Below are positions 10,801 to 19,254 of a stretch of DNA of 64,000 bases, piece after piece. The notes under the pieces were generated by a model, which ran no database searches, was not told the DNA's origin, and saw only the letters and a program-made list of their open reading frames with translations. Numbering within the stretch: position 1 is the stretch's first letter; the number at the start of each line of letters is the position of its first letter. The stretch covers positions 1 to 64,000 of the forward strand of contig JADCLS010000002.1 in the NCBI GenBank assembly GCA_026702845.1. The letters run 5' to 3'. The translations under genes were made by a program, and so were the position numbers. This stretch comes from Candidatus Heimdallarchaeota archaeon (GTDB lineage: Archaea; Asgardarchaeota; Heimdallarchaeia; Heimdallarchaeales; Kariarchaeaceae).

Positions 10801-13800
10801 CTGATGTTAGTTGATCTTCTCAGTGGAGAAATAATTTCACATGTATCAAGTAGCTTAATCATCACTGTTGATCAAGATGGTGATTTAATTACTGATGAAC
10901 TGGAAATTGAATATTCCAATGCTTTGGATTTTCTGGATATTGACTATGATAATCCAGATACGGATAATGATGGCATAGCAGATCCTGTTGAGTATGTACT
11001 AGGAGAAGATCATGATGGAGATGGCCTTCCATCATTTTATGAGGACATATGCGGTACTTCTGATGAAAATGCTGATACCGATGGTGATGGATTACTGGAT
11101 GGGTATGGGCCAAATGGAGAGCTTACCATAGGATCTGATCCATTGCTACCAGATACCGATTTTGATGGATTATCTGATTTAGAGGAGTTAATAGGCTGGC
11201 AAATTAAATTATACACTCCTGAAGGGTTGAAGACTTTGAATGTAAAATCAGATCCAACCAGGAATGATTCTGATGGAGAGGGTGTTTCTGATTATTATGA
11301 GAAGAAATTTGGAACAGATCCTAATAATCCAGATACCGATTCTGATGGCTTGGATGATCTTATTGAACAGGACTTTGCCACTCATCTCAATTATTATGAT
11401 AGTGATGGAGATGGGATCAATGATTTCAAGGAGACCAATTGGCAATTCCAAGGGTCATACACAGATGTTGAAGGGAATGTAAACACGGAATATTATCTTC
11501 TGGATCCCTTAAATCCAGATAGTGATGATGACGGTCTTTCGGATTATGATGAGATTTTCATATATGAGTCAAATGCGATCAACAGAGACTCTGATTTGGA
11601 TGGGCTAAATGATTCTGACGAAATTCTGATTTATCAAACCAATATAATTGCAGCAGACACTGATGGAGATGGATTGGCCGATGGATTGGAGGTTCGAGGA
11701 TTTGATATTCCAATTGTGATAATTAATAATGGTTCATATGATGAATCAGGAAATATTATCAAAAGTCCAGACGTGTTAAATTATACAAAACATGTCACAA
11801 CAGATCCAAACCTCCAGGACACAGATGGGGATGGATTAACAGATTACGAGGAATTAAACAATGATACCTCAAATATTAGTGATCCAACTGCAATTGATAG
11901 TGATGGAGATGGCATTCTAGATTTATTTGATGATCAAAAACTGATTTCTGATTACGAACCAGTTCAGTTCATCTCTGATATAGAAATATCATACTCAATT
12001 CAACCTGATAAAGCACTGGAATCGGTCACAAAATGGATGTCTGAGGGATTGTCGAAAATTTGGGATTTAATCAAGGAAATCGGTAATTTAATTGCCAGTG
12101 TTGTAAGTTACATATTCTACTGGAAGAAAGTCTGTTTTCTTAGAATATGTGTAAGAATACCTTATATGAGATCTCTTTCTAGCATCGCCAATTATGTAAA
12201 AATTATATTTAGGCGATTTGTAGCAAACAACCTAGAAACAGTATTCCCTTCTGCAAATAATTATAATCAACCACATACGAATTCGATGAGTTTTAATGGT
12301 TTCAAAATAAAGACAAAGGCCTCATTCCCCTACTTAGAATTTGGAGGAACCCTAGGCATGTGGTTCCAGAATACAATTAACAAAATAACCGGAATACTGG
12401 ATCCCACCGTCAATATCATGGTTAATATCAAGGATAATTCAAGAATCGATCGTATACTTGTTTACAGAGATGGTATGCCAGAGCGTTCTATTACCAATAT
12501 CAATCAGTCTAACTACTGGATCGATGTGGATTTTCAGATAAATAAGATTGATTACCAGTTACAACCAACTACATTTAGCTTTGAGATATTTGATATTAAT
12601 GGGAACATGCGTGAGCTACATAGAACAATTCAACCTTCAGAAATCTCCGCCAGCCTTCTTGAACAGGGGATCACAGCAATAAGAAATGCGCTGGATGAGG
12701 TTGTTGCCACCCTCGAGGATACATTTAGCTGGGCGATTGATGGCATACAACGGGTAGGTGAAGCAGTTATTGAGGTGGTTGAAACTGTCGTCGACTTTGT
12801 CAACGAGACCTACAATACCGTGAAAGACTGGGTAAAGGAACAGTTTGATAAACTTTGGGAAGCATTTATCAATGGAATAATGAATCAATTCACAACATTG
12901 AAGGTCTACAGAGATCGTGCTGAACGAGCTATAAAAAGTTCATTTTCTATATATTCAAACGTGAGAACATCATTCATTGATACATTTAATGATGCTAAAG
13001 CACAAGCAGTTGATTATATCCAGGATTCACTAGGATTGGTTGACACGATATTCGGTGAGGTGATTGATAAGTGGGATGAATCGGGGATTATAGAGGAAAT
13101 TACTGAATTCTTAGGTCCTTTTGATTTTCTTGGTGATTTAATCAAGAAAGTAATAAATTTCATTTCTGAAAAAGCAATGAAAATATTATCGGACATAATT
13201 GATAAACGGGTCCAGAGAATAATTGATAGTATCTTCGGCCAATATGCTGATCTTATACGGGATCTCTCTCAGAATTTCATTTCTTCTTTTGAGATAGTCA
13301 TTCCGGGTCTTGATTCCGAGCCTGATGAACCCGAGGAGGGCTTTTTCTCAAATATACTGCAAGGGATCATGGATATTTTACGCATGATTTCTCATCCAGC
13401 TGAAACCTTGACTAATTTTCTTAATTCCTTCTCTGGAGAGAAATTAATGGAACCTCTTGATAAAATCTTTATTGATGATCCAACAATAGCAATTTCTCTA
13501 AATGACTTAGTTGTTAGAATAGGTAAACCATTTGTCATCATTGGTTTAGCTGTTTCTGATGTTTTCAGCTCTGATAATGAATTATTAAATGTTGAGCAAT
13601 TTACTGCAAATAGTGTCAGCAAATTATCTATAGAGCCAGATATTACAATTGAAGATAAAAACATAGTATTAGGGATGTTCCGTATCTTGAAAATTGCTAT
13701 TGATGAAGGTGTTAGATTCATTGAGGGTATTGATAGGGGACCAAAACCAGGAGGGGATGATGATATTGAAGATGAAAATAATAGCTATATTGCAATGTGG

Positions 13801-14295
13801 AAGTTCATAAGTACGGTATTAACAGATGGATGGGGTGTTATTCAGGATATTATTGATGGAAAAATTTTGGGTGGTTCACGGTATGAGGATAAAATATTTA
13901 CCAAAGATTTCGTTGTATTTCTGTGCAATTTAGCCTTAGCAATAACCCAAAATGCAATTGGTGGGTTCATTGATACAACTGGTAGAAAGGGGTTCATGTT
14001 TGACCTTATTGTTAATAGAATACTGAACTATGTAGTTGGCATAATGGATTGTGTTTGGTTAATTAAAGTAATCATAGAAACTCCAAAGGGATATGAGAAT
14101 AGAGGTCTTTGGATAATGCAATCAATTTCTAAGTGTATGAATTTAGTATATGACATTCTATCTGATTTCACATCTCATGGAAGGGCGTTTTCAAAAACTG
14201 GAGTTGGGTTGGCAGTGTATGCAGGTTTTGCCTTGTTAACTGTTGTATCATCAATTATTGAAGTTATCTGGGATTTCATAGCTCGATCAAGTTAA
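7858..14295 (+). CDS. giant surface protein: PKD domains, thrombospondin-3-like repeats, helical C-terminal region
   Basis: About 2,145 residues. An N-terminal hydrophobic segment (about residues 10-30, ALFIIGLLLTSM) acts as signal or anchor. Residues about 50-810 contain several PKD/immunoglobulin-like domains, seen as WEFGDGST, WEFGDGLM and WDFGDGTT followed by HxY and GxYTV strands. Residues about 1005-1365 carry Ca-binding DTDGDGLxD repeats like those of the upstream protein. Residues about 1380-1900 are largely amphipathic helices (ATLEDTFSWAID, IQRVGEAVIEVVET). A hydrophobic segment lies near the C-terminus (GLAVYAGFALLTVVSSII). The start at ATG 7858 is chosen from the Shine-Dalgarno position; a TTG at 7852 is the alternative. 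Co-transcription and shared repeats suggest the two proteins work together at the cell surface. Confidence 0.82.
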   Translation: MMAVSKYATSGTAGALFIIGLLLTSMVYNDYTGYQDTLASLEDDAIFTQSETVYIGEEVLFKLKPALLSAEYGIDYFMWDFHDGNGIYVSTREDSSLAHTFMQAGLYLVSVLAMRGSISRIFTIPITVIPSAQEITILPTKNVAFEDEEIKFDVKETEAYTPILNFLWEFGDGSTEVGDSVIHNYSDAGNYTVRVRGYTNDSLVYTGFCDISIENKIPIADIATSINDISEDVSVNFFGIADDTKSDISSLKYVWEFGDGLMTIGQNTSHFYPDDGTYDVKLHVIDNNGGIGTSITTISVENHIPSITNIWNEREYYTQGETITTYSEIQDSLSDQSLLQYFWSIPGYGQVNSYPFFEVGNQSINLTVVDDNGALATGSTDSFEIINANPFISLIGASSHYNLSFKTWGTLDTLFNISLFQDGIASHNITLVNLDLTRNNSRMEYTIYNLTQPLYQYWDILFNSSNSVEFDNYLETTFSFEDHEPISLVNYCSSTSSPCSSSSGRFPTAPLDRGFPVKYNFSVFDPGNDNLTVTMKMGDTEFIRNITSPHYGPTTGTVSVTASLPYGILPSKIRYYITDEYGGSSKEYTLPIIDFARIEKPVAFQDQPTWNYFGYHIRHFAPRGIIGMPNEINLGEEKRFLINTNEPGNTTLHFVWHFGSGYQSSQRYPLYTYETQGTYLLWVHIQDDYYDHVEFMWLNATAGFPEVYPIVQGMYIEGEELSFIVAGLDSDGMNYYPHWDFGDGTTGFGMNCKHTYTLSGNYTVVLTLRDAYGNYDITEFLVIIYNPPPENILDLLSTYELKEGENLIIYPKIEDSPFDLLHLRYTWNLDGEISDDSSISIRTNKATNFGILSVFDPEGENFTHSFTYNITSNPLEIAVLTRNNIYGSTNIVFDFIGMVAPSIFYKESYRTQTRIDFSLSGKDGSIDSGTAEYDPTGYKFIASVNLSPIADEIAIINLKNDIANNVPLTPENSLSGEYRIRLMLVDLLSGEIISHVSSSLIITVDQDGDLITDELEIEYSNALDFLDIDYDNPDTDNDGIADPVEYVLGEDHDGDGLPSFYEDICGTSDENADTDGDGLLDGYGPNGELTIGSDPLLPDTDFDGLSDLEELIGWQIKLYTPEGLKTLNVKSDPTRNDSDGEGVSDYYEKKFGTDPNNPDTDSDGLDDLIEQDFATHLNYYDSDGDGINDFKETNWQFQGSYTDVEGNVNTEYYLLDPLNPDSDDDGLSDYDEIFIYESNAINRDSDLDGLNDSDEILIYQTNIIAADTDGDGLADGLEVRGFDIPIVIINNGSYDESGNIIKSPDVLNYTKHVTTDPNLQDTDGDGLTDYEELNNDTSNISDPTAIDSDGDGILDLFDDQKLISDYEPVQFISDIEISYSIQPDKALESVTKWMSEGLSKIWDLIKEIGNLIASVVSYIFYWKKVCFLRICVRIPYMRSLSSIANYVKIIFRRFVANNLETVFPSANNYNQPHTNSMSFNGFKIKTKASFPYLEFGGTLGMWFQNTINKITGILDPTVNIMVNIKDNSRIDRILVYRDGMPERSITNINQSNYWIDVDFQINKIDYQLQPTTFSFEIFDINGNMRELHRTIQPSEISASLLEQGITAIRNALDEVVATLEDTFSWAIDGIQRVGEAVIEVVETVVDFVNETYNTVKDWVKEQFDKLWEAFINGIMNQFTTLKVYRDRAERAIKSSFSIYSNVRTSFIDTFNDAKAQAVDYIQDSLGLVDTIFGEVIDKWDESGIIEEITEFLGPFDFLGDLIKKVINFISEKAMKILSDIIDKRVQRIIDSIFGQYADLIRDLSQNFISSFEIVIPGLDSEPDEPEEGFFSNILQGIMDILRMISHPAETLTNFLNSFSGEKLMEPLDKIFIDDPTIAISLNDLVVRIGKPFVIIGLAVSDVFSSDNELLNVEQFTANSVSKLSIEPDITIEDKNIVLGMFRILKIAIDEGVRFIEGIDRGPKPGGDDDIEDENNSYIAMWKFISTVLTDGWGVIQDIIDGKILGGSRYEDKIFTKDFVVFLCNLALAITQNAIGGFIDTTGRKGFMFDLIVNRILNYVVGIMDCVWLIKVIIETPKGYENRGLWIMQSISKCMNLVYDILSDFTSHGRAFSKTGVGLAVYAGFALLTVVSSIIEVIWDFIARSS

Positions 14296-14309
14296 TTAAT
14301 ATCTACATT

Positions 14310-14810
14310 TTAGATCGATAATTTAAGTAATCCCTCGATTACCTTTACATTCAATCCATTGATCTCAGCAATTTCTTCTACTGACAAACCTTCTTGGTGC
14401 ATACGATTGATGAATTCCTCTAGGGTTTCACCAATCTCGATGATATTTTTATCAGGATCATAAAAACGAACTGTTCTCTGTCCCCATGGTTCTTGATATA
14501 CATCGTGAATATAGTCAATTGGATAATTCTGTAGTTGTTGAATAAATGTATCAAAAGATCGGATTTCAAAATAAAGTTCAAAAGGAAAAGATGGTTTTTT
14601 CTGTTTTTTGAAAAAAGCCTCACCAAATGTATTACTTAGTAAATGTGCAGATTTAATCTCCCAGATAGCTATACTTTCTTTGAAAAAAATCACTGAGGTG
14701 AAATCAGTTTCCACTTCCAATTGCAAAATGGTTTCGTAAAAATACCTTGATTTTTCCAAATCTGAACAGTAGATGATACTAGCATATCGAACAATATCCA
14801 CATTAGTCAC
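14310..14810 (-). CDS. VOC (glyoxalase/bleomycin-resistance) superfamily protein with C-terminal helical tail
   Basis: The first 125 residues form a vicinal-oxygen-chelate fold: ASIIYCSDLEKSRYFYE at the start and RFYDPDKNIIEIGE at the end of the module. In this superfamily the terminal Glu often ligates a metal. The final 40 residues (LSVEEIAEINGLNVKVIEGLLK) look like a helix-turn-helix-type tail, similar to that in some glyoxalase-like proteins. The substrate is unknown. The start is GTG 14810 (MTNVDIVRYAS); GTG 14801 is possible. It is the last gene of a minus-strand group and converges on the surface-protein operon. Confidence 0.75.
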   Translation of the reverse strand: MTNVDIVRYASIIYCSDLEKSRYFYETILQLEVETDFTSVIFFKESIAIWEIKSAHLLSNTFGEAFFKKQKKPSFPFELYFEIRSFDTFIQQLQNYPIDYIHDVYQEPWGQRTVRFYDPDKNIIEIGETLEEFINRMHQEGLSVEEIAEINGLNVKVIEGLLKLSI

Positions 14811-14834
14811 CTACATATCCCAATAATGGTGCAG

Positions 14835-14960
14835 TTATACTCCACCTGCGATATCAAAGGCATACCAGCCGATTACAATAATCAACATGAATCCAGCAAA
14901 TTTTAAGAAACGAATAACACGCTCTCTTTCATCAAGGTCATTGATTGGTTCTTCACTCAT
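14835..14960 (-). CDS. 41-residue single-span membrane protein
   Basis: From ATG 14960 the frame encodes about 20 charged residues (MSEEPINDLDERERVIRFLK) and then one membrane helix (FAGFMLIIVIGWYAF). A longer version starting at 15083 would overlap the upstream regulator gene by 31 bp and carry an unlikely N-terminus, so the short form is preferred. No family is recognised. It lies between the winged-helix gene and the VOC gene on the same strand. The charged helix followed by one span is like small Sec- or complex-associated subunits, but that is only a resemblance. Confidence 0.5.
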   Translation of the reverse strand: MSEEPINDLDERERVIRFLKFAGFMLIIVIGWYAFDIAGGV

Positions 14961-15052
14961 GGTTTTCTCTAAGGAGATTACAAATAAAAATCCTTTTTGA
15001 TAATTCATTAGGTATCGCAAATTAATATCTAGATATTTGTAAAAGAGGCAAG

Positions 15053-15373
15053 TTATTTTTTCTTTACGACTTGCATGGGCCATTCGAACTCAATGTTCAC
15101 CCTGAATTTTAATGCAGTGGCCCGGTAATACTTCTCATTCTGGTTATAATCGTTTTTGACAATATCCACTAATACAACCAGATCCTTCAGTGCAAGATCA
15201 TCAAGATGCCTTCGAACTGTACCGGGGTTCATCTTGGTTGCTTTAGCAATTGCTTGGATATTCATCTGCTTTTCAAGGAGTAATCTTAGTATCTTACTTT
15301 TCTTATCGTGAAACAACATGGGTACCGTTTCAAAGTCGGTGATCTCTCTATAATAGGGGATTTCTTTGCTCAT
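15053..15373 (-). CDS. winged-helix (ArsR/MarR-like) transcriptional regulator
   Basis: 106 residues. A winged helix-turn-helix is visible at about 22-75: KSKILRLLLEKQMNIQAIAK, then NPGTVRRHLDDLALKDLVVL, with a recognition helix in TVRRHLDDL. The tail (KYYRATALKFRV) continues as in ArsR-type wings. Its start overlaps the stop of the upstream membrane-protein gene by 4 bp (ATGA), so the two are co-translated. It is the obvious candidate to bind the TGCA array in the divergent promoter at 16.2 kb (inference). Confidence 0.78.
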   Translation of the reverse strand: MSKEIPYYREITDFETVPMLFHDKKSKILRLLLEKQMNIQAIAKATKMNPGTVRRHLDDLALKDLVVLVDIVKNDYNQNEKYYRATALKFRVNIEFEWPMQVVKKK

Positions 15374-16146
15374 TGTGCATCATCCCCAGGAATTTGATCA
15401 AGAAAGCTGTAAATTCTTGTGGCAACCAAAGCATAGATAGGGTATCTCACCATCTCTATAAGCAGTGCCAGAAAAGCCTGATCATTAATTACTGCATCTA
15501 TTAGATTGGTATTGTTGGTAAGTAGTTTTATCGGGATGTTAAAGATGAGATACAGGATTGTGTAAGAAACAAAAATTCGTTTTGGATAATGTTTAAACAA
15601 TCTGAAATTCTCCTTGAATGCTTGTTTCAAGGAATTATGATGACTTATCCCTGTAAAAGTCTGGATAAATAATGCTGTCCAAAATATCTGAAGGATATAT
15701 CCAATTATTTTCCCAAAGGAAAATATTGGGGTTTCAGGTAGAACAAATATCTGGTAGGGTCCAATGAAGAGAATAATGATGACTACCAGGTAAGACAGCC
15801 ATGATTTCCTGAAATATTTTAGTGAATCTTTGAATTCCGCATGCATATCACCTGAAATTATAATATCATAAGCCAACCCATACTGACAGGTTAGAAAGAT
15901 GGGCAGGAATATCCAGAATGCTAAAACCAAAACTGCAGCATCCAGTGAGGAGTTCCGATTAATTGAGAGTAAGTTGATGATAATCTCCACAGCAATATTA
16001 TAGATGAGTACTGTTAGTATAACTGCAAATATTGCAAATACCTGTGTGTAAAAAAATGCCTTGAAATTGTCCTTTAAAAGTAGAAAACTGAACTTTACAT
16101 CTTTTAGACTCTCTGTTGTAGATTTTGGTTCAATTTTCTCAAGCAT
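15370..16146 (-). CDS. polytopic membrane protein of unknown function
   Basis: 258 residues with about six hydrophobic spans (for example AIFAVILTVLIYNIAV, VLVLAFWIFLPIFLTC, YLVVIIILFIGPY). No catalytic motif is seen and no family is recognised. A stretch with FKHYPKRIFVSY sits between spans, recalling DUF-type integral membrane proteins. It is first in a minus-strand operon with the winged-helix gene. A TATA-like box (about 16167-16179) lies about 26 bp before ATG 16146, so the mRNA is probably leaderless. Confidence 0.65.
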   Translation of the reverse strand: MLEKIEPKSTTESLKDVKFSFLLLKDNFKAFFYTQVFAIFAVILTVLIYNIAVEIIINLLSINRNSSLDAAVLVLAFWIFLPIFLTCQYGLAYDIIISGDMHAEFKDSLKYFRKSWLSYLVVIIILFIGPYQIFVLPETPIFSFGKIIGYILQIFWTALFIQTFTGISHHNSLKQAFKENFRLFKHYPKRIFVSYTILYLIFNIPIKLLTNNTNLIDAVINDQAFLALLIEMVRYPIYALVATRIYSFLDQIPGDDAQ

Positions 16147-16220
16147 TATGTTACCATATATCCTTCAATATATATGTATTTTTATCAAAAGAGAGTATAA
16201 TATTACAAAATTTTCTATTT

Positions 16221-16251
16221 TGCACATATTGCAACAAGTGCAACAAGTGCA
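16221..16251. promoter_or_regulatory. four TGCA motifs at exact 9-bp period, candidate operator
   Basis: TGCA occurs at 16221, 16230, 16239 and 16248, each 9 bp apart. The central part contains two overlapping TGCAACAAG units and the inverted repeat TTGCA-ACAAG-TGCAA. It lies between two divergent promoters. Array phasing and palindromic half-sites suggest a cooperative operator, perhaps for the winged-helix regulator encoded at 15053-15373. Confidence 0.5.
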
Positions 16252-16275
16252 ATATTGATGTCGCGTCTCAAAAGC

Positions 16276-16285
16276 ATTTAAATAA
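16276..16285 (+). promoter_or_regulatory. TATA box of the toroid/ABC operon
   Basis: ATTTAAATAA lies about 27 bp upstream of GTG 16307. An archaeal TATA box fires about 25 bp downstream, so the transcript should begin almost at that GTG. This favours GTG 16307 over ATG 16289. Confidence 0.6.
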
Positions 16286-16306
16286 GCAATGCAAGAGTCA
16301 TATATT

Positions 16307-17344
16307 GTGAAAAAAGTCTATCTAGTTCTTTTGGTTTTTCTACTTCTAGCAAGCCCGGCTTCTGGAAGGACGAGACAGAAATCTATAGAGAATTTCATTG
16401 ACAGGGTACGATTATCCCCTGATGGTTATGCAAACACTCCTACATCTGAGGTAAATATCACAGCAACTACTGAGGTGTTAGAAATTGCTTCATTACTTCA
16501 ATATAAGATAAATAACTCACTCGATATCCTGCTTTTCTATCAGAATTGTCAGAATGAGACTGGAGGATTTGCATCTAGACCTAATCGTACAGAAACCTGG
16601 AGTGATACTATCATGGCTGTAAGGGGATTGAGATACCTTGATCTCAATGTCAGTCAGTTGGCAGCATGGAAGATATTTGATTACCTGAATTCTACTGCAT
16701 ATGAAAAACTATACACCCAAATCACAGTGAATAATATAACCAAAACTGTTCCTAGAAATCTCACTATTACAATCATTAATACTTGGTATGAGTTCATCTA
16801 CGCCTCATTCTCTCTTGGATACTTCCCTGGGATCAACACGATAAATTTAATTGATGAACTCAAACTCTTTCAATATCCCAATGGTTCCTACTTCTCATTT
16901 ACTGAGGCAGTAACAAGTATACATCTTCTCACATTGCTTGGTGGGATACCCAATGATCCAGATCTTTCAGCTAAGTACATTTTAGCGCATATACAGACAA
17001 ATGGGGCTTTCGCTTTTGAACAGGAAGGAAAGGTATCCTTAGAGGCCACATATCTGGGATTACGTACTCTTTCAGAGCTGGATCGAATCTGGGATATAGA
17101 ATATATGAATGAGCTAATTGTATTCATACTCACCCAACAAATCACAAATTCTGGGTTCAAGGAAAAAGGAGCCTCACAGGAGACAATTCATAGTACATGG
17201 TTTGCCATACAGTCACTATTTCTGCTTCAACAGCTATCTGAATTACTTTCACCTGATGTTCTGCAAACTGAGGGCTTCATCTCAGCACCATATGTTTTTG
17301 CATTACCTCTACTAGTGTACATCAGAAGGAGAAGAGAATCATGA
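16307..17344 (+). CDS. secreted alpha/alpha-toroid (prenyltransferase/terpene-cyclase-like repeat) protein, membrane anchored
   Basis: Starting at GTG 16307 gives a textbook signal peptide (MKKVYLVLLVFLLLASPASG). The body has repeated helix pairs with the QNxxGGFA-like turn (CQNETGGFASRPNRTETW, IQTNGAFAFEQ, TNSGFKEKG) characteristic of the prenyltransferase/squalene-cyclase toroid fold. The C-terminus is a hydrophobic segment with a basic tail (LPLLVYIRRRRES). Being outside the cell and lacking visible catalytic motifs, it is more likely a binding or sensing subunit than an enzyme. Its stop overlaps the ABC ATPase start by 4 bp (ATGA), tying it to the transporter. An upstream in-frame ATG at 16289 would place six residues before the signal peptide. 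Confidence 0.72.
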   Translation: MKKVYLVLLVFLLLASPASGRTRQKSIENFIDRVRLSPDGYANTPTSEVNITATTEVLEIASLLQYKINNSLDILLFYQNCQNETGGFASRPNRTETWSDTIMAVRGLRYLDLNVSQLAAWKIFDYLNSTAYEKLYTQITVNNITKTVPRNLTITIINTWYEFIYASFSLGYFPGINTINLIDELKLFQYPNGSYFSFTEAVTSIHLLTLLGGIPNDPDLSAKYILAHIQTNGAFAFEQEGKVSLEATYLGLRTLSELDRIWDIEYMNELIVFILTQQITNSGFKEKGASQETIHSTWFAIQSLFLLQQLSELLSPDVLQTEGFISAPYVFALPLLVYIRRRRES

Positions 17345-18282
17345 ATAACGTCATCGAAATCCGGAATCTTTACAAAACATTGGGTGGGAAGCCCATACTC
17401 ATTGATCTTTCATTAAGTATTCCACATGGTTCCCTATTCGGTATTCTTGGACCAAATGGGGCTGGAAAAAGTACCTGTCTTAAACTCATAACGGGAAGGT
17501 TAAAAACAACCAGTGGTAGTATTGATGTTCTAGGATTTGATCCATGGAAGGATCGTGTACCCATGTTCAAAAAGATGGGATATTTACCACAAAATCCTAC
17601 ACCTCCTGCAGATTCTCGTGTGCTAGAATACATAACGTACATGGGAAGGTTACGGGGTATGAAGAAGAAAGAGGCAGTGATAAGTGCGAGGGATGTGCTA
17701 GTTAAGGTAGGTCTAGAAAAATTTGAGGGTAATCTTATTGGAAAACTTTCTGGAGGAGAAGTACAGCGTCTGGGTTTTGCCAATTCTCTTCTTGGTAATC
17801 CGGAGATTTTGATACTTGATGAACCCACTGCATCTCTTGATCCAGAAGGAAGGGTGTATGTCATGGATCTCATTGCAAAGATGGCCAAGGATAATGAGCA
17901 GACGGTTATTGTTTCTTCACACATTTTACCAGAGATACAACGAATGACAAATCATATTGCCATAATGAGTGAGGGGAAGGTACTTGTCACGGGTAATATG
18001 AGAGAATTAACAGCAAATGTTATTGACAGGGAATATGAGATAGAATGTAGCCACCCTGATAGATTATTTGATATACTTCTTCAAGATGGATACAAAGTCA
18101 CCATGGATCAACATACCATAATAATCGAGGTTGAGGAAAATATCAGAAAGATTTGGACAGAAGTACCCAAAATCTGTTCAGATAACAATTTTGAGCTGCG
18201 ATCCTTAAGGCCCATGCGTGATGCACTAGAGAATGTATTTCTAAACTATGTATCAAGACAAAACAGGGGGAATTCATTATGA
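17341..18282 (+). CDS. ABC transporter ATP-binding protein
   Basis: A 313-residue cytoplasmic ATPase subunit. Walker A GPNGAGKST is at 37-45, followed by the Q-loop (GYLPQNP), signature LSGGEVQRL, Walker B ILILDEPTASLD and switch His (VSSHILPE). The C-terminal 90 residues resemble the extension of the CcmA/NatA-type (ABC-2) ATPases. Its start overlaps the upstream toroid gene by 4 bp and its stop overlaps the permease start by 4 bp, so the three genes form one translationally coupled exporter-like system. The substrate is unknown. Confidence 0.92.
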   Translation: MNNVIEIRNLYKTLGGKPILIDLSLSIPHGSLFGILGPNGAGKSTCLKLITGRLKTTSGSIDVLGFDPWKDRVPMFKKMGYLPQNPTPPADSRVLEYITYMGRLRGMKKKEAVISARDVLVKVGLEKFEGNLIGKLSGGEVQRLGFANSLLGNPEILILDEPTASLDPEGRVYVMDLIAKMAKDNEQTVIVSSHILPEIQRMTNHIAIMSEGKVLVTGNMRELTANVIDREYEIECSHPDRLFDILLQDGYKVTMDQHTIIIEVEENIRKIWTEVPKICSDNNFELRSLRPMRDALENVFLNYVSRQNRGNSL

Positions 18283-19154
18283 GTGAGTATTTAACCAAAA
18301 TTATTGCTGAGAGCAGGAATATCCAACAGAAATTGCCTGCATATGGCAGAAATATTAATATTATTGCCTTGCAGGTATTCAAATCTACAATCAAGGAAAA
18401 GAAATTCTATCTAGCAGCGATATATTTCACCATTTTCCCCATAATCCTCAATCTCTTTGGTGATGCGGGTCAGGTTGTATTTTCAGGTTCAGGGATAGCT
18501 CTATTCTATGCACAGACAGTGAGTCTCAGTATGGTGAAAACTGTCTTTCTATCTTTCTTCTTGGGACAAATCCTGATCATCATCCTGACAGCCGATCTCA
18601 TTGCGGGTGAGGTTGAGATGAAAACTTTTGAGCTGCTAAGATCCAAACCAGTGTTTGATTCTGAGATTGTATTTGGTAAATTCTTAGGGATGATGTATCT
18701 ATTGGGAAGCATGAATATTCCTTCAATAATCATCATTTATTCAAAATACTTGATTTCATTGGAAGCTGAGTTTCCTGGAGCATATATGGGAACATTGGAT
18801 GAGCTGTTAGGATTAATTATTATTGTAAATCTCCTGCAGGGGATGATAGTGGCACTTACCTTACTTTTCTCGACAATATTTGCCAAATCCCTCTATGCCA
18901 TACTCAGTTCACTACTCAGCTTATTTATTCTCTCGACCATATCTGATTCTTTGCTTGCGAGTGGTGCAGAGTATAATTACATTTCCATGAGCTGGTTACT
19001 TGATGCTGTTATGCCTTACATTTTCTATCATCTAGAACCACTAGAGAATGTAGAATTACCATCTCTTTTTGGTTTTGTCATGGGATTTATGACCGTTATT
19101 CTAGCATTTCTTCTCCTAGCCATAGCAATCTTAAGAAATAGAGAAGTTCAATGA
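18279..19154 (+). CDS. ABC-2 type transporter permease
   Basis: 291 residues with about six membrane spans after a cytoplasmic N-terminus of about 45 residues. The segment DLIAGEVEMKTFELLRSKP between the second and third spans is the typical ABC-2/NosY-like coupling region (E-G-T-E-like). The last span is LLLAIAILRN. It pairs with the ATPase just upstream (4-bp overlap). Together with the extracytoplasmic toroid protein it looks like a Gld/Nos-type export or remodelling system, but the substrate cannot be named. Confidence 0.85.
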   Translation: MSEYLTKIIAESRNIQQKLPAYGRNINIIALQVFKSTIKEKKFYLAAIYFTIFPIILNLFGDAGQVVFSGSGIALFYAQTVSLSMVKTVFLSFFLGQILIIILTADLIAGEVEMKTFELLRSKPVFDSEIVFGKFLGMMYLLGSMNIPSIIIIYSKYLISLEAEFPGAYMGTLDELLGLIIIVNLLQGMIVALTLLFSTIFAKSLYAILSSLLSLFILSTISDSLLASGAEYNYISMSWLLDAVMPYIFYHLEPLENVELPSLFGFVMGFMTVILAFLLLAIAILRNREVQ

Positions 19155-19254
19155 AGATTAATTGCACAAGTATATTTTATTTTGATAAAATCGTAGCCAT
19201 TCGTTAAAAAAGGGCTTTAATAGGGTATCACGAAATTTCAACTTGATATATTAT

